This document shows positions 16,698 through 26,365 of a DNA stretch of 64,000 nucleotides, piece after piece. The notes beneath the pieces were generated by a model that was not told the origin of the DNA, made no database searches, and saw nothing but the letters and a program-made list of their open reading frames with translations. The first letter of the stretch is position 1; the number at the start of each line of letters is the position of its first letter. The position numbers were made by a program, and so were the translations under genes. The DNA comes from JAGQZY01 sp964588335 (lineage in GTDB: Bacteria > Bdellovibrionota > Bdellovibrionia > Bdellovibrionales > JAGQZY01), in NCBI GenBank assembly GCA_964588335.1, contig CAZPOV010000001.1, forward strand, positions 310,001 to 374,000. The letters are read 5' to 3'.

Positions 16698-18362
16698 ATG
16701 AGTTGGTTACAAACTCCAAAGCAGATCGGTGAAACCATTAAAAATGCCGGGCGATTGCGAAAAATTGTGAGTGTATTCGCCAGGAATGGATTTCATGATG
16801 TTGCTCAGAAGATAAAATTGAATTCATTTATCAATTCATGGACGACGTCATCCGAGACCAGCCATTTGTCTACGGCTCAGCGTGTAAGAATTTCTTTTGA
16901 AGAGTTAGGGCCTACCTTTATTAAACTGGGTCAATTGTTGGCGACGCGACCCGATGTGATTCCATCCGATTACGTGAATGAGTTTCGTAAACTTCAAGAT
17001 CAGATACCACCGATTGATTTTAAAGAAATAGAGAAGATTTTGGATCAGCAGTACCCATCAGGGTACAAAAATATATTTAAAGAGTTTACCGAAAAACCTA
17101 TTGGATCAGCGAGTATCGCGCAAGTCCATCAGGCGAAACTGCTGGATGGGACCTCAGTGGTCGTTAAAATACAAAAGCCAGGAATCTCCGAAATCATTGA
17201 AGATGATACTCGCATATTGCATCTTTTGGCGGACTTGTGTGAACACTACATTCCCGAGTCTAAAATTTTTAATCCCACCGGGATGGTTAACGAATTCTCC
17301 CGTTCGATCTCTTTGGAAACAAACTTTGTTGTTGAGGCTAATAATATAAAAAGGTTTCAGGAAAACTTTTCTGAAAACCCTCAAGTTAAAATACCGAATG
17401 TTTACTTGCAATTTTCTGGTCCTAAAATATTGGTGATGGAAGAGCTCAAGGGCAAGCCGATGAGTCATGGTGATGCATTTGCTCATGAAGGATTGGATCG
17501 TAGTGCATTAATGAAAGCGGGGATGCGTGCCTACTTCTCTATGGTTTTTCGAGATGGGTTGTTTCATGGCGATTTGCATGCTGGCAATATTTTTGTGTTA
17601 CCTGAAAATAAAATTGGATTTATAGATTTCGGAATGGTTGGGCGATTGTCTCGTAAAACCCAAGGTGCAATCGCTGCTATGTTTATGGCTTTGATGGCTG
17701 AGGACTATGATCGGTTGGCCTACGAATACATAGAGATGGCTCCTTTTAATAATGCGACCGACCGGCAAGCTTTGGCGCAAGATTTACGTTCGATATTATC
17801 TCCTTTCTTTGGTCTGACTTTAAAAGACGTCAACATGGGTAAACTGCTTTTAGAATCTTCAAAAGTCGCGGCCAAGCATCATGTGGTATTGCCCTCGGAG
17901 CTGATGATGTTCTTTAAGTCCATGGTTACCATCGAAGGCCTGGCCCGTATGGTTCAAGATGATTTCGATATGCTTCCTTTCGTTAAAGAGTTTGCCAAAG
18001 ACCTTTTGAAATCGAAGGTGACGACAACAGAGCTGTTTTCGGATATGACATTTCAGATGAAAGAGTGGGGTTCTTTATTGGACAGTATTCCAAAAGAGTT
18101 GAAAACTCACCTAAGAAAGATCAATCAACCCAATTATTCAGAGACTGTTGAGATTCGTAATATTCGAGAGCTTCAAGAGACTTTCTATCAGACCGGGCGA
18201 CTGATTTTTGTAGGAATCGTTATTTCTGCTTTGACCATCGCCGGCGCTATGACGATTGAGGCTGAGAGTCGCTATTTAGTTTATGGTATCCCTGTATTCA
18301 GTATGTCTGTGTTTGGTCTTGCAACCCTATTGTTCATCCGATTTTTCCTAAAAGGAAAATAG
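16698..18362 (+). CDS. ubiB: ABC1/UbiB (AarF) family atypical kinase
   Basis: 554 residues. The family KxGQ motif is IKLGQLLATRPD (about residue 76). The Ala-rich nucleotide loop is GSASIAQVHQA, the VVVKIQKPG lysine follows, then FHGDLHAGN (catalytic loop) and IDFGMVG (metal Asp). Two hydrophobic segments at the C-terminus (about 505-550) anchor it in the membrane. Role in Proteobacteria: ATPase needed for ubiquinone biosynthesis. No other ubi gene is nearby, so the quinone role is inferred from the family alone. The ATG follows GGAAGG. It converges on the next gene with a 5-base gap. Confidence 0.88.
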   Translation: MSWLQTPKQIGETIKNAGRLRKIVSVFARNGFHDVAQKIKLNSFINSWTTSSETSHLSTAQRVRISFEELGPTFIKLGQLLATRPDVIPSDYVNEFRKLQDQIPPIDFKEIEKILDQQYPSGYKNIFKEFTEKPIGSASIAQVHQAKLLDGTSVVVKIQKPGISEIIEDDTRILHLLADLCEHYIPESKIFNPTGMVNEFSRSISLETNFVVEANNIKRFQENFSENPQVKIPNVYLQFSGPKILVMEELKGKPMSHGDAFAHEGLDRSALMKAGMRAYFSMVFRDGLFHGDLHAGNIFVLPENKIGFIDFGMVGRLSRKTQGAIAAMFMALMAEDYDRLAYEYIEMAPFNNATDRQALAQDLRSILSPFFGLTLKDVNMGKLLLESSKVAAKHHVVLPSELMMFFKSMVTIEGLARMVQDDFDMLPFVKEFAKDLLKSKVTTTELFSDMTFQMKEWGSLLDSIPKELKTHLRKINQPNYSETVEIRNIRELQETFYQTGRLIFVGIVISALTIAGAMTIEAESRYLVYGIPVFSMSVFGLATLLFIRFFLKGK

Positions 18363-18367
18363 ACAGA

Positions 18368-19213
18368 TCAATCGCCACCTTTGGTGGTGGCAAAAATAGT
18401 GTACCTGATCCCATCGGCCGTTATCGGCACGATGATTCCCTTTTTGTTCGTCAAAACCTCAGGATCTTGAGTGATGTCTTTGGTGTGAACTTCATTGTGG
18501 TTGATGATTCCGCACTCAGTTAAAACATGTTTAAGGATCACATAACCGAGGGACCGACAGATCACATCCAATGATTTTCCAGAGATCTTTTCCGATTTAT
18601 CACGGATCGAGTTCAAAGTGTCTTCACTACATAAAACTGAGAATGTGTTAGAAACTTTTCCAACATAAACTTTAATGATGGCAGCATAATCGCCTTCAAC
18701 TTTCTCACCCCTCTGCTTGAGTTTCATTTCGGCAAGTTTGAAGTCTTTTCTATCCAGTGCCTCTTCTAAAAATGCTAAGGACGAATCGAGTAGGCTCGAG
18801 AATATACTAGCAGAAATCATTTTTTCGGTGGATCCAAGACTGAAAAGATTGCGAATAATTTTTGCAAACTCCATGGATTCCACAGGTTTCTTTACAAAGT
18901 TTACAAACTCAAAGTTTCTTTCCACTTCTCGTTTATCATCGTTGGAAAGGACAATCATGGGAGTGGTCTGGTTGAACGGATTGCTGCGTGTCGACTCAAT
19001 AAGCTCATCACAAGTACGCTCACCCAAATCCCAATCCGAAATAATCAGGTGAAAGGTTTGGTTTTTAAGTTTGCTGACGCCAGCCGACAGGCTTGTGGCT
19101 TGAATAATTTTAACATCTTTACCAAAGTGAGAGTTTAAAATATCGACGATTGATTGGCGAAAAGCCTGGTCGGTATCGACGATTAAAATCCATTTTCGCG
19201 TTTTTATTCCCAT
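18368..19213 (-). CDS. Response-regulator-like protein with unknown output domain
   Basis: 281 residues. Residues 7-125 form a receiver domain: acidic pair Asp13/Asp15, phosphoacceptor Asp60 (ISDWD), Ser90 and Lys109 (VKKP). The C-terminal 150 residues begin with a charged helix (DRKDFKLAEMKLKQRGEKVEG) that could be a short helical repeat. They continue into an alpha/beta part ending near GIIVPITADGIRYTIFA. No DNA-binding or enzymatic motif is visible, so the output may be protein binding. No kinase gene adjoins it. It is transcribed alone. Confidence 0.75.
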   Translation of the reverse strand: MGIKTRKWILIVDTDQAFRQSIVDILNSHFGKDVKIIQATSLSAGVSKLKNQTFHLIISDWDLGERTCDELIESTRSNPFNQTTPMIVLSNDDKREVERNFEFVNFVKKPVESMEFAKIIRNLFSLGSTEKMISASIFSSLLDSSLAFLEEALDRKDFKLAEMKLKQRGEKVEGDYAAIIKVYVGKVSNTFSVLCSEDTLNSIRDKSEKISGKSLDVICRSLGYVILKHVLTECGIINHNEVHTKDITQDPEVLTNKKGIIVPITADGIRYTIFATTKGGD

Positions 19214-19294
19214 AGTTCATAAGTGTACATTCAGATGGCCGAGGATTCCACTATTTATCAAACGGGTACAGCCCAATATTTATGAACAAACTGT

Positions 19295-20776
19295 CTAGTT
19301 GATAACACAGGCGTTGCCAGTGGTCTCGTCGCCAGTGAAGGTATCGTCAGACTGATTCTCAGGGGCTGAAAAATAAGCTTCTAGATTCCTCGCCAAAAAT
19401 CCAAGGTGAACGATATTTCCACCACTGACGTAGGGAACAAGTGCCGAATTGGTCATGCTGCCATCGGATTTAATAAAGTTTTCGATACCTGTGGGCGTGT
19501 ATTGAACCCCGCGGGTTTTTAAATAACCGACTAAAAGGGCGGCAGCCGAGGTGACAATGGGTGTGGCTTGGGAAGTGCCTCGAATTCGGGTCCAGCCACC
19601 CCCTAATGATGTTGAGAGAATTCCGCCGTTGGTATTGGCCGAATTTTCAGCACCCGGTGCTGATAGCTCGGCATAAGTCGTGCTGTAGTTTGAGAACAGA
19701 GAAAGGCCGGCATTGATTGTATCCACCGATGCGACTGAGATCACGCCTCCCAAACTGGGGCCAATATAAGCCGGTGCGAATAAATTATTAGCTGTAATTT
19801 CAGCGTTCTGATTGCCGGTGGCCGCCGTAACTACAATTCCAGCTGCGATAGCGTCGCTGATCGCATCTTCCATTAGCGGGTTTTGCCCTTGAGCCTCGAC
19901 GCTTAAATTAATTATATCGGCTCCATTTCGAATGGCGTACTGGATGCCGTTGAACACATTTTGCGAAGTTCCCGCACCGTTGCTATCGAGAACCTTCACC
20001 GCCATGATCTCAATGTATCCACCGGTTAATCCGGCGACCCCGTACGAGTTGTTTTCAATGGCAGCAACAATACCGGCGACATGGGTTCCATGACCGTCGT
20101 CATCAAGGGGTGCATTGTTCAAAGCAATATAATTGTAGCCGTGATTGCCATTGCCATCTCTCCACATTCGACTGCTTAAGTCAGGGTGATTATAATCAAC
20201 ACCACTGTCGACAAAAGCGATAACTACTTTTTCGGTGATTTCGTTCTGTAGATTTTGACTCTCGTCATGTCCAACAAAACTCAAGTGGGCCTGCTGGGAC
20301 GACTGTGGGTCGTTAACGGCACTAGCAGAAACACTTTGGCTCACCTGAACTTCTGAGTTCTCAGCGATACCTAATACACAAGGATTGTCTTCTAGGCCGG
20401 CTTCAAGGTCGGCAATGGAGGGCGGAGATGCAAAGCTCACAGTGATAGCGGCTTTTTTCATGGTTTGCTGAGGTCCACTCAGACGGATCTCTTGACTTAG
20501 AAAAAGTGATGAATTCTCTGGGTTTTGTAGACAGGCCACATCGACAACAACCGATAATGGAGTCGCCGTTTGACTGAGTTTGGCTTGTGCTGAAAAGAAT
20601 TTTTTCTGAACTCTAACCTTACTGGAAACAAACGGGGACTGCTGTCCGGTTTGCAGTTTACAGAATGAAAAGCCGACCGACCCACCTTTAGACTCGAAGC
20701 TCCGGCCACAGTTTTGAAAGACCAAAAGCAGCGAGGGGATCGAAACTATCAACACCCATATTTTCCAACTTCGCAA
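19295..20776 (-). CDS. Subtilisin-like serine protease (S8), lipoprotein
   Basis: The start is set at TTG 20776 because GAGGGGG lies 5-8 bases before it. A longer frame reaches TTG 20794, but that start would put the ribosome site inside the gene. 493 residues. A lipoprotein signal with VFQNC gives Cys23. The catalytic triad is Asp190 (FVDSGVD), His229 (GHGTHVAG) and Ser402 (GTSQATP), with oxyanion Asn322 (ATGNQ). Residues 30-180 form a long propeptide-like N-terminal domain. Role: surface or periplasmic endopeptidase. In a predator this could serve prey digestion, which is a guess from lifestyle. Confidence 0.92.
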   Translation of the reverse strand: MRSWKIWVLIVSIPSLLLVFQNCGRSFESKGGSVGFSFCKLQTGQQSPFVSSKVRVQKKFFSAQAKLSQTATPLSVVVDVACLQNPENSSLFLSQEIRLSGPQQTMKKAAITVSFASPPSIADLEAGLEDNPCVLGIAENSEVQVSQSVSASAVNDPQSSQQAHLSFVGHDESQNLQNEITEKVVIAFVDSGVDYNHPDLSSRMWRDGNGNHGYNYIALNNAPLDDDGHGTHVAGIVAAIENNSYGVAGLTGGYIEIMAVKVLDSNGAGTSQNVFNGIQYAIRNGADIINLSVEAQGQNPLMEDAISDAIAAGIVVTAATGNQNAEITANNLFAPAYIGPSLGGVISVASVDTINAGLSLFSNYSTTYAELSAPGAENSANTNGGILSTSLGGGWTRIRGTSQATPIVTSAAALLVGYLKTRGVQYTPTGIENFIKSDGSMTNSALVPYVSGGNIVHLGFLARNLEAYFSAPENQSDDTFTGDETTGNACVIN

Positions 20777-20878
20777 ATTTTCCCCCTCAAACAAGCCAAG
20801 TAAGTTCTTAAATTATCTCATTAATCTGTTTAAATCTCTACGGGAAACCCGCGCCAGTGCCGTTTTTTGTCTTTTACG

Positions 20879-20897
20879 TGTGTACAGAATATACACA
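20879..20897. promoter_or_regulatory. Inverted repeat TGTGTA-N7-TACACA (candidate operator)
   Basis: The perfect 6-bp arms are separated by CAGAATA, 150 bases before the ATG of the EF-hand-like lipoprotein gene and about 100 bases from the divergent protease gene. A dimeric regulator could sit here and serve either gene. The regulator is not identified. Confidence 0.4.
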
Positions 20898-21047
20898 GAA
20901 GAACCCTAGTTGTTTCAATATGAAACGAGGATCGTCGAACTTTTATACAGGTGCAAAGCCACTTCTTTGTTTAGTTTGTTTTCAGTGCATTTGGCACACT
21001 TGGTACTACTGTTGCTCTTAATAAGTATGATTATAGGAGGTTTTATA

Positions 21048-22595
<1,548 letters not shown>

Positions 22596-22655
22596 TAATT
22601 AAAAAGTGAGTGGTGTCTCGCACTGAGATATCCGTTAAAATTCACGTTTTCTGTG

Positions 22656-22690
22656 GGCCGAGGTTATCACTCAAACTTCGGCCTTTTTTT
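22656..22690 (+). terminator. Rho-independent terminator
   Basis: GGCCGAGGTT, 7 to 8 loop bases and AACTTCGGCC pair with one mismatch, followed by seven T. It ends the lipoprotein transcript about 60 bases after the stop codon. Confidence 0.85.
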
Positions 22691-22759
22691 ATTAAAACGA
22701 GACCAAAGATAGATCTGAGCTGCAATATCAAAGCATTGAAATAATTAAACTTATTATTC

Positions 22760-22788
22760 TTGAGAAGATTTCCTGGCTTAAGTATTCT
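22760..22788 (+). promoter_or_regulatory. Candidate sigma-70 promoter of the pilin pair
   Basis: TTGAGA (22760-22765), a 17-base spacer and TATTCT (22783-22788) lie about 110 bases before the first prepilin start. The rest of the gap 22691-22899 shows nothing else clear. Confidence 0.4.
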
Positions 22789-22899
22789 TAAAAAAGGTTG
22801 TGATGTTCACTTGAATCAGGGAACCACCGAGATCAGGTTAGAAACAAAATGGTACTGCTCAAGGTAAAAAATGCTGGCGTTTGTTAGAGAGAGGTAGTT

Positions 22900-23475
22900 T
22901 TGAATCAGAAAGGTTTTTCACTAATAGAACTCATGGTCACCGTCGCAATTATTGGAATCTTGTCGGTCGTAGCCGTACCTTCCTACAAGACCTTCCAGGC
23001 CAAAGCCCGTCAAAAAGAGGGGTTTAGCTTGTTGAACGGATACTATGCTGCTGCAATTGCGACACGGACAGAATTTGGTTTGTTTCCTGGTAATATGGTG
23101 GCGACGGGTTTTGCGCCTGTTGGTGAGCTGAATTACCGTCTGAGAGTTGATGACAATCCCAATAATTTGCCGGGAACCACAGCCTTCAATAATGATGATG
23201 CCTGTTGGCGCACTTTCAATGCCTGTAATTGCGGAGGTAATTGTAATTCGTTTAAGACTTGGAGTGAAATGCCAGCAGGATCACCTGGCAACCTAGGTGT
23301 GGGGTCGGTTGCTGGTGGCGGTTGCCCGACCATCGCGACCGTGTCGATTCCGACAACCGACAATTCCTTTGTAGCCGGGGTCGCTGGTTGGATTTCTACC
23401 AGATCGACAACTCTGGACCGCTACTACATGAATGAAACAAAACTTATAGAAATGTGTGTCGATGGGTTGAAGTGA
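22900..23475 (+). CDS. Type IV pilin-like prepilin 1
   Basis: 191 residues, TTG start after GAGAGAGGTAG. Type III signal: KG|FSLIELMVTVAIIGILSVVA, with Gly at -1 and Glu at +5, so PilD would cleave and methylate it. The globular part carries conserved CNCGGNC and further Cys. It is a close paralogue of the next gene: the segment SYKTFQAKARQKEGF and the stretch AAAIATRTEFGLFPGN are nearly identical. Either a major pilin or a minor pilin/pseudopilin is possible. The stop is 5 bases before the next start. Confidence 0.88.
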   Translation: MNQKGFSLIELMVTVAIIGILSVVAVPSYKTFQAKARQKEGFSLLNGYYAAAIATRTEFGLFPGNMVATGFAPVGELNYRLRVDDNPNNLPGTTAFNNDDACWRTFNACNCGGNCNSFKTWSEMPAGSPGNLGVGSVAGGGCPTIATVSIPTTDNSFVAGVAGWISTRSTTLDRYYMNETKLIEMCVDGLK

Positions 23476-23480
23476 TTCAT

Positions 23481-24053
23481 ATGTTTGATGATGACAAAGG
23501 GTTTTCACTCATTGAACTCATGATCGCAGTAGCGATCATCGGAATTTTGTCTCTAATAGCTGTACCCTCTTACAAAACTTTCCAAGCGAAAGCCCGTCAA
23601 AAAGAAGGATTCAATTTGATGAATAGCTACTACGCTGCTGCCATCGCCACTCGTACAGAGTTTGGTTTGTTTCCAGGAAACTTTGTGGCCACGGGCTTTG
23701 CTCCGGTGGGAGAACTCAATTACCGATTGCGTTCGAATGATGGCAATAACATCCCAGGTACCACAGTTTTTAACAATGATGATGGTTGTATAAACACTAT
23801 TCAGCCTTGCAATTGTGGGGGGAACTGTCCGAATTTCAAAACCTGGAGAGAAATGCCGGTGGGAGCGGCTGGTCGTTTAGGGATTGGGTGTGTCGATTGC
23901 ACAGCCTGTGGAGCTATGGGTAATGTTATGACCAATAACAACGCCTTTGTGGCCGGTGTCTCCGGTTGGATATCCACGACGGCGACAAACTTTGATCGTT
24001 ATTTCTTTAATGAACAGAAAACCATCCAAATGTGCGACGATGGTCTGAAGTAA
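23481..24053 (+). CDS. Type IV pilin-like prepilin 2 (tandem paralogue)
   Basis: 190 residues from ATG 23481 (an earlier in-frame ATG at 23454 lies within the first pilin). The leader MFDDDKG|FSLIELMIAVAIIG is a good prepilin signal. It shares the N-terminal helix, ATGFAPVGELNYRLR, the Cys motif CNCGGNC and the final TIQMCDDGLK pattern with its neighbour. The stretch between them (CVDCTACGAMGN here) differs. The two genes are probably co-transcribed and could form a hetero-pilus or an initiating pair. It converges on a flagellin gene with 39 bases between. Confidence 0.87.
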   Translation: MFDDDKGFSLIELMIAVAIIGILSLIAVPSYKTFQAKARQKEGFNLMNSYYAAAIATRTEFGLFPGNFVATGFAPVGELNYRLRSNDGNNIPGTTVFNNDDGCINTIQPCNCGGNCPNFKTWREMPVGAAGRLGIGCVDCTACGAMGNVMTNNNAFVAGVSGWISTTATNFDRYFFNEQKTIQMCDDGLK

Positions 24054-24092
24054 AAAGAGTGTTGGCTATTCGAAACAGGTCTTCCGCCCCTT

Positions 24093-24926
24093 TTATCCTA
24101 ATAATTTAAGAGCTAAATTTTTGACTTGATTGGCTTGTCCCAAAACAGAAATACCTGATTGCATCAGAATGTTCTGTTTCGCCAGTTCCGCCGTTTGCTC
24201 GGCCACGTCTGTGTCACGAATTCGACTGTTGGCCGCAGAAAGATTTTCGTGAGCAATGTTCAAGTTATTCATGGTTGAAACCAAACGGTTTTGTAGAGCT
24301 CCAAAGTTGGCACGCATCGAGTTCACCCTGAGCATGGCATCATCAATGACAGATAAGGTGGCTTGTGCCCCTGGCTTCGATGAAACACTTTCAGCGGCTA
24401 TACCTAGTGCGGCATTGGTTGAGTCAGCGGCAGACGAATCAAAACTAATTCGATCGTTGAAGGGATCGTTGTGTACACCCACCTGAAACTCAAGAAGTCC
24501 ACCGACACCACTTAATAGGGGAGTTCCATTGTATTCTGTGACCTCAGCCACACGCTGTATCTCAAGCTTTAACTGTTGAAATTCAGCGTCAGTAAAAGAT
24601 CTTTCTCTCTCGCCGACCGTGTCTGAAGATGCTTGGATAGCGAGCTCTCGCATGCGAATCAGCATATTACTGATTTCAGAGAGTCCACCCTCTGCCACTT
24701 GCACCATTGATACTCCATCTTGAGCATTTCGATTGGCTTGTTTAAGACCTCGAATTTGAGCGCGAAGGTTTTCAGAAATCGCCAGGCCGGCAGCGTCATC
24801 TGCCGCACGATTGATACGATATCCAGAGCTCAGTCTTTCCATGGCTTTCATCATCGAAAGGTTGGTATTGAACAATTGCCTTTGTCCATTGATCGAAGCC
24901 ATGTTCGTAGCAATTCTTAATGACAT
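24093..24926 (-). CDS. fliC: Flagellin (copy 1)
   Basis: 277 residues with only the D0/D1 regions: SLRIATNMASINGQRQL at the start, the RLSSGYRINRAADDAAGLAIS signature, and ANSRIRDTDVAEQTAELAK then LGQANQVKNLALKLLG at the end. The variable D2/D3 insert is absent, as in other short flagellins. Role: filament subunit exported by the flagellar type III system. The ribosome site is CTGGAGGACC. A clear sigma-28 box was not found in the 331 bases upstream. It lies downstream of another flagellin on the same strand. Confidence 0.95.
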   Translation of the reverse strand: MSLRIATNMASINGQRQLFNTNLSMMKAMERLSSGYRINRAADDAAGLAISENLRAQIRGLKQANRNAQDGVSMVQVAEGGLSEISNMLIRMRELAIQASSDTVGERERSFTDAEFQQLKLEIQRVAEVTEYNGTPLLSGVGGLLEFQVGVHNDPFNDRISFDSSAADSTNAALGIAAESVSSKPGAQATLSVIDDAMLRVNSMRANFGALQNRLVSTMNNLNIAHENLSAANSRIRDTDVAEQTAELAKQNILMQSGISVLGQANQVKNLALKLLG

Positions 24927-25257
24927 TTTCTAGGTCCTCCAGCAAAAAAGTTTTACTGATTGTTTTCGGATTTGTTTCGTTTTTTTACGTTTTTTAAAAA
25001 AACCAATTCATACCGTCGAAATTTTAATCGGTTAATGAATCAATTTGATCGAGTCTAGTTTTTATTATTTTGAGAAATGGGGGCGACAATAAGGTCATAG
25101 CGAAAATCAGGGACCAAAATCCTTCGGCCCCCGAACGAGCAGGTGACCAGTGCCCAAGGAGAAACACCGGCCATTGAGGTAAATACCGGTCTATGCAGGG
25201 GCTAAAGGGCGAAGCGAATTCGCCCCTCAATACCTAAGAGACCGTAAACTTTTTCAG
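24927..25257. other. 331-base gap between two flagellin genes
   Basis: It is AT-rich next to the downstream flagellin (24960-25080). A G/C-rich stretch at 25080-25225 ends in the hairpin listed at 25204-25225. The best sigma-28-like match on the minus strand is poor, so the downstream flagellin may depend on read-through or a divergent promoter. No ORF with a ribosome site was seen. Confidence 0.4.
25204..25225 (-). terminator. Hairpin after flagellin copy 2
   Basis: On the minus strand GGGCGAA, 5 bases and TTCGCCC are followed by only TTTAG. It begins about 30 bases past the stop codon. Because the T-run is short, it may attenuate rather than stop transcription into the next flagellin. Confidence 0.45.
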
Positions 25258-26103
25258 TTAAGAAAAAGTACTGTTCAAGAGTTGGAGTGAAGCTTTAGCT
25301 GTCTGGTTCGCTTGTGCTAACACTGAAGTTCCCGCCTGAAGCAAGATGTTTTGCTTCGTTAAGTTGGCTGTCTCTTCAGCAACATCCACGTCACGAATTC
25401 GACTGTTGGCTGCGGCCATGTTCTCCAAAGAAATTGCTAAGTTGTTGATGGTTGACATCAATCGGTTTTGCATAGCTCCAAAGTCGGCACGCATGGCTGA
25501 TGTAGCGACAATCGCTTCATCAATTGCGGCCAATGAATTTTGTGCTGATGCTTTATCAGACACTGATGTGAGGTTCACTCCCAGTGCTGCTGAGTTGGCA
25601 TCGGCTTTTGAAGCATCAAAACTCAATCGGTCAATGTTAGGATCGTTGCGAGTTCCCACTTGGAAGTCAAGGATTGCTCCTGTTCCACTGAGAAGAGGAG
25701 TTCCATTGAACTCTGTACTGTCAGCGATCCGGTCGATTTCGTCGACCAGCTGTTGATATTCGACATCAAGAAGTTGTCTTTCGACGGGGCCAATGGTGTC
25801 AGAAGCGGCTTGAACTCCCAGCTCTCTTAAACGAATTAAGATGTTTGAGATTTCTTGCATTCCACCTTCTGCGACTTGCAACATTGAAACACCATCTTGT
25901 GCGTTTCTCCAAGCCACTTTCAGTCCGCGAATCTGGCCGCGTAAGTTTTCAGAGATGGCTAAGCCTGCGGCATCATCACCTGCTCTATTGATGCGATACC
26001 CAGAACTTAATTTCTCTAAGCTCTTATCAAGGGCGATTTTGTTACCGTACAAATTTCTTTGTGCGTTTAACGACGCCGTGTTTGTATTAATTCTTAGGCC
26101 CAT
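25258..26103 (-). CDS. fliC: Flagellin (copy 2)
   Basis: 281 residues, D0/D1 only: GLRINTNTASLNAQRNL, the KLSSGYRINRAGDDAAGLAIS signature and ANSRIRDVDVAEETANLTK near the end. It is closest to copy 1 in its central block (ISNILIRLRELGVQAASDT). The ribosome site is AAGGAGGAAG. A sigma-28 promoter at 26189-26215 matches well, leaving a leader of about 80 bases. Role: filament subunit. Several flagellins in one filament are known in Bdellovibrio. Confidence 0.96.
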   Translation of the reverse strand: MGLRINTNTASLNAQRNLYGNKIALDKSLEKLSSGYRINRAGDDAAGLAISENLRGQIRGLKVAWRNAQDGVSMLQVAEGGMQEISNILIRLRELGVQAASDTIGPVERQLLDVEYQQLVDEIDRIADSTEFNGTPLLSGTGAILDFQVGTRNDPNIDRLSFDASKADANSAALGVNLTSVSDKASAQNSLAAIDEAIVATSAMRADFGAMQNRLMSTINNLAISLENMAAANSRIRDVDVAEETANLTKQNILLQAGTSVLAQANQTAKASLQLLNSTFS

Positions 26104-26188
26104 GACTTCCTCCTTGAAAGTATTAGTGCATCAGTTCCGTTGATGCGGGAGTTTCATAACTCCATAGGGCATTTTCCTATCAACTGGC

Positions 26189-26215
26189 TATTCGGTGTTT
26201 CAGTATGGGACTTTA
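26189..26215 (-). promoter_or_regulatory. Sigma-28 (FliA) promoter of flagellin copy 2
   Basis: On the minus strand TAAAGTCC, 11 bases and ACCGAATA fit TAAA-N15-GCCGATAA with exact spacing. It lies about 85 bases before the flagellin ATG. Confidence 0.75.
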
Positions 26216-26246
26216 AGGATTTTTCTCATTTTTAGGCACTTCTAGA

Positions 26247-26258
26247 CCTAGCGCTAGG
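26247..26258. repeat. 12-bp perfect palindrome CCTAGCGCTAGG
   Basis: It lies about 30 bases upstream of the -35 box of the flagellin promoter at 26189-26215 and could be a regulator site. Nothing else supports a role. Confidence 0.25.
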
Positions 26259-26365
26259 ATCAGAGCCAATTAAACGAAGGTTCGCCTTTTCGGTGTCATT
26301 GAACCTAGACCCCGGCGATAGAGCGAAGGGGTCATGTCATTATATATAGAGATTAGGTTGTTGAT

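Noticed and set aside
24927..25257. Sigma-28 promoter for flagellin copy 1
   Set aside because: The best candidates (such as ACCGATTA on the minus strand) lack a TAAA box at the right distance.
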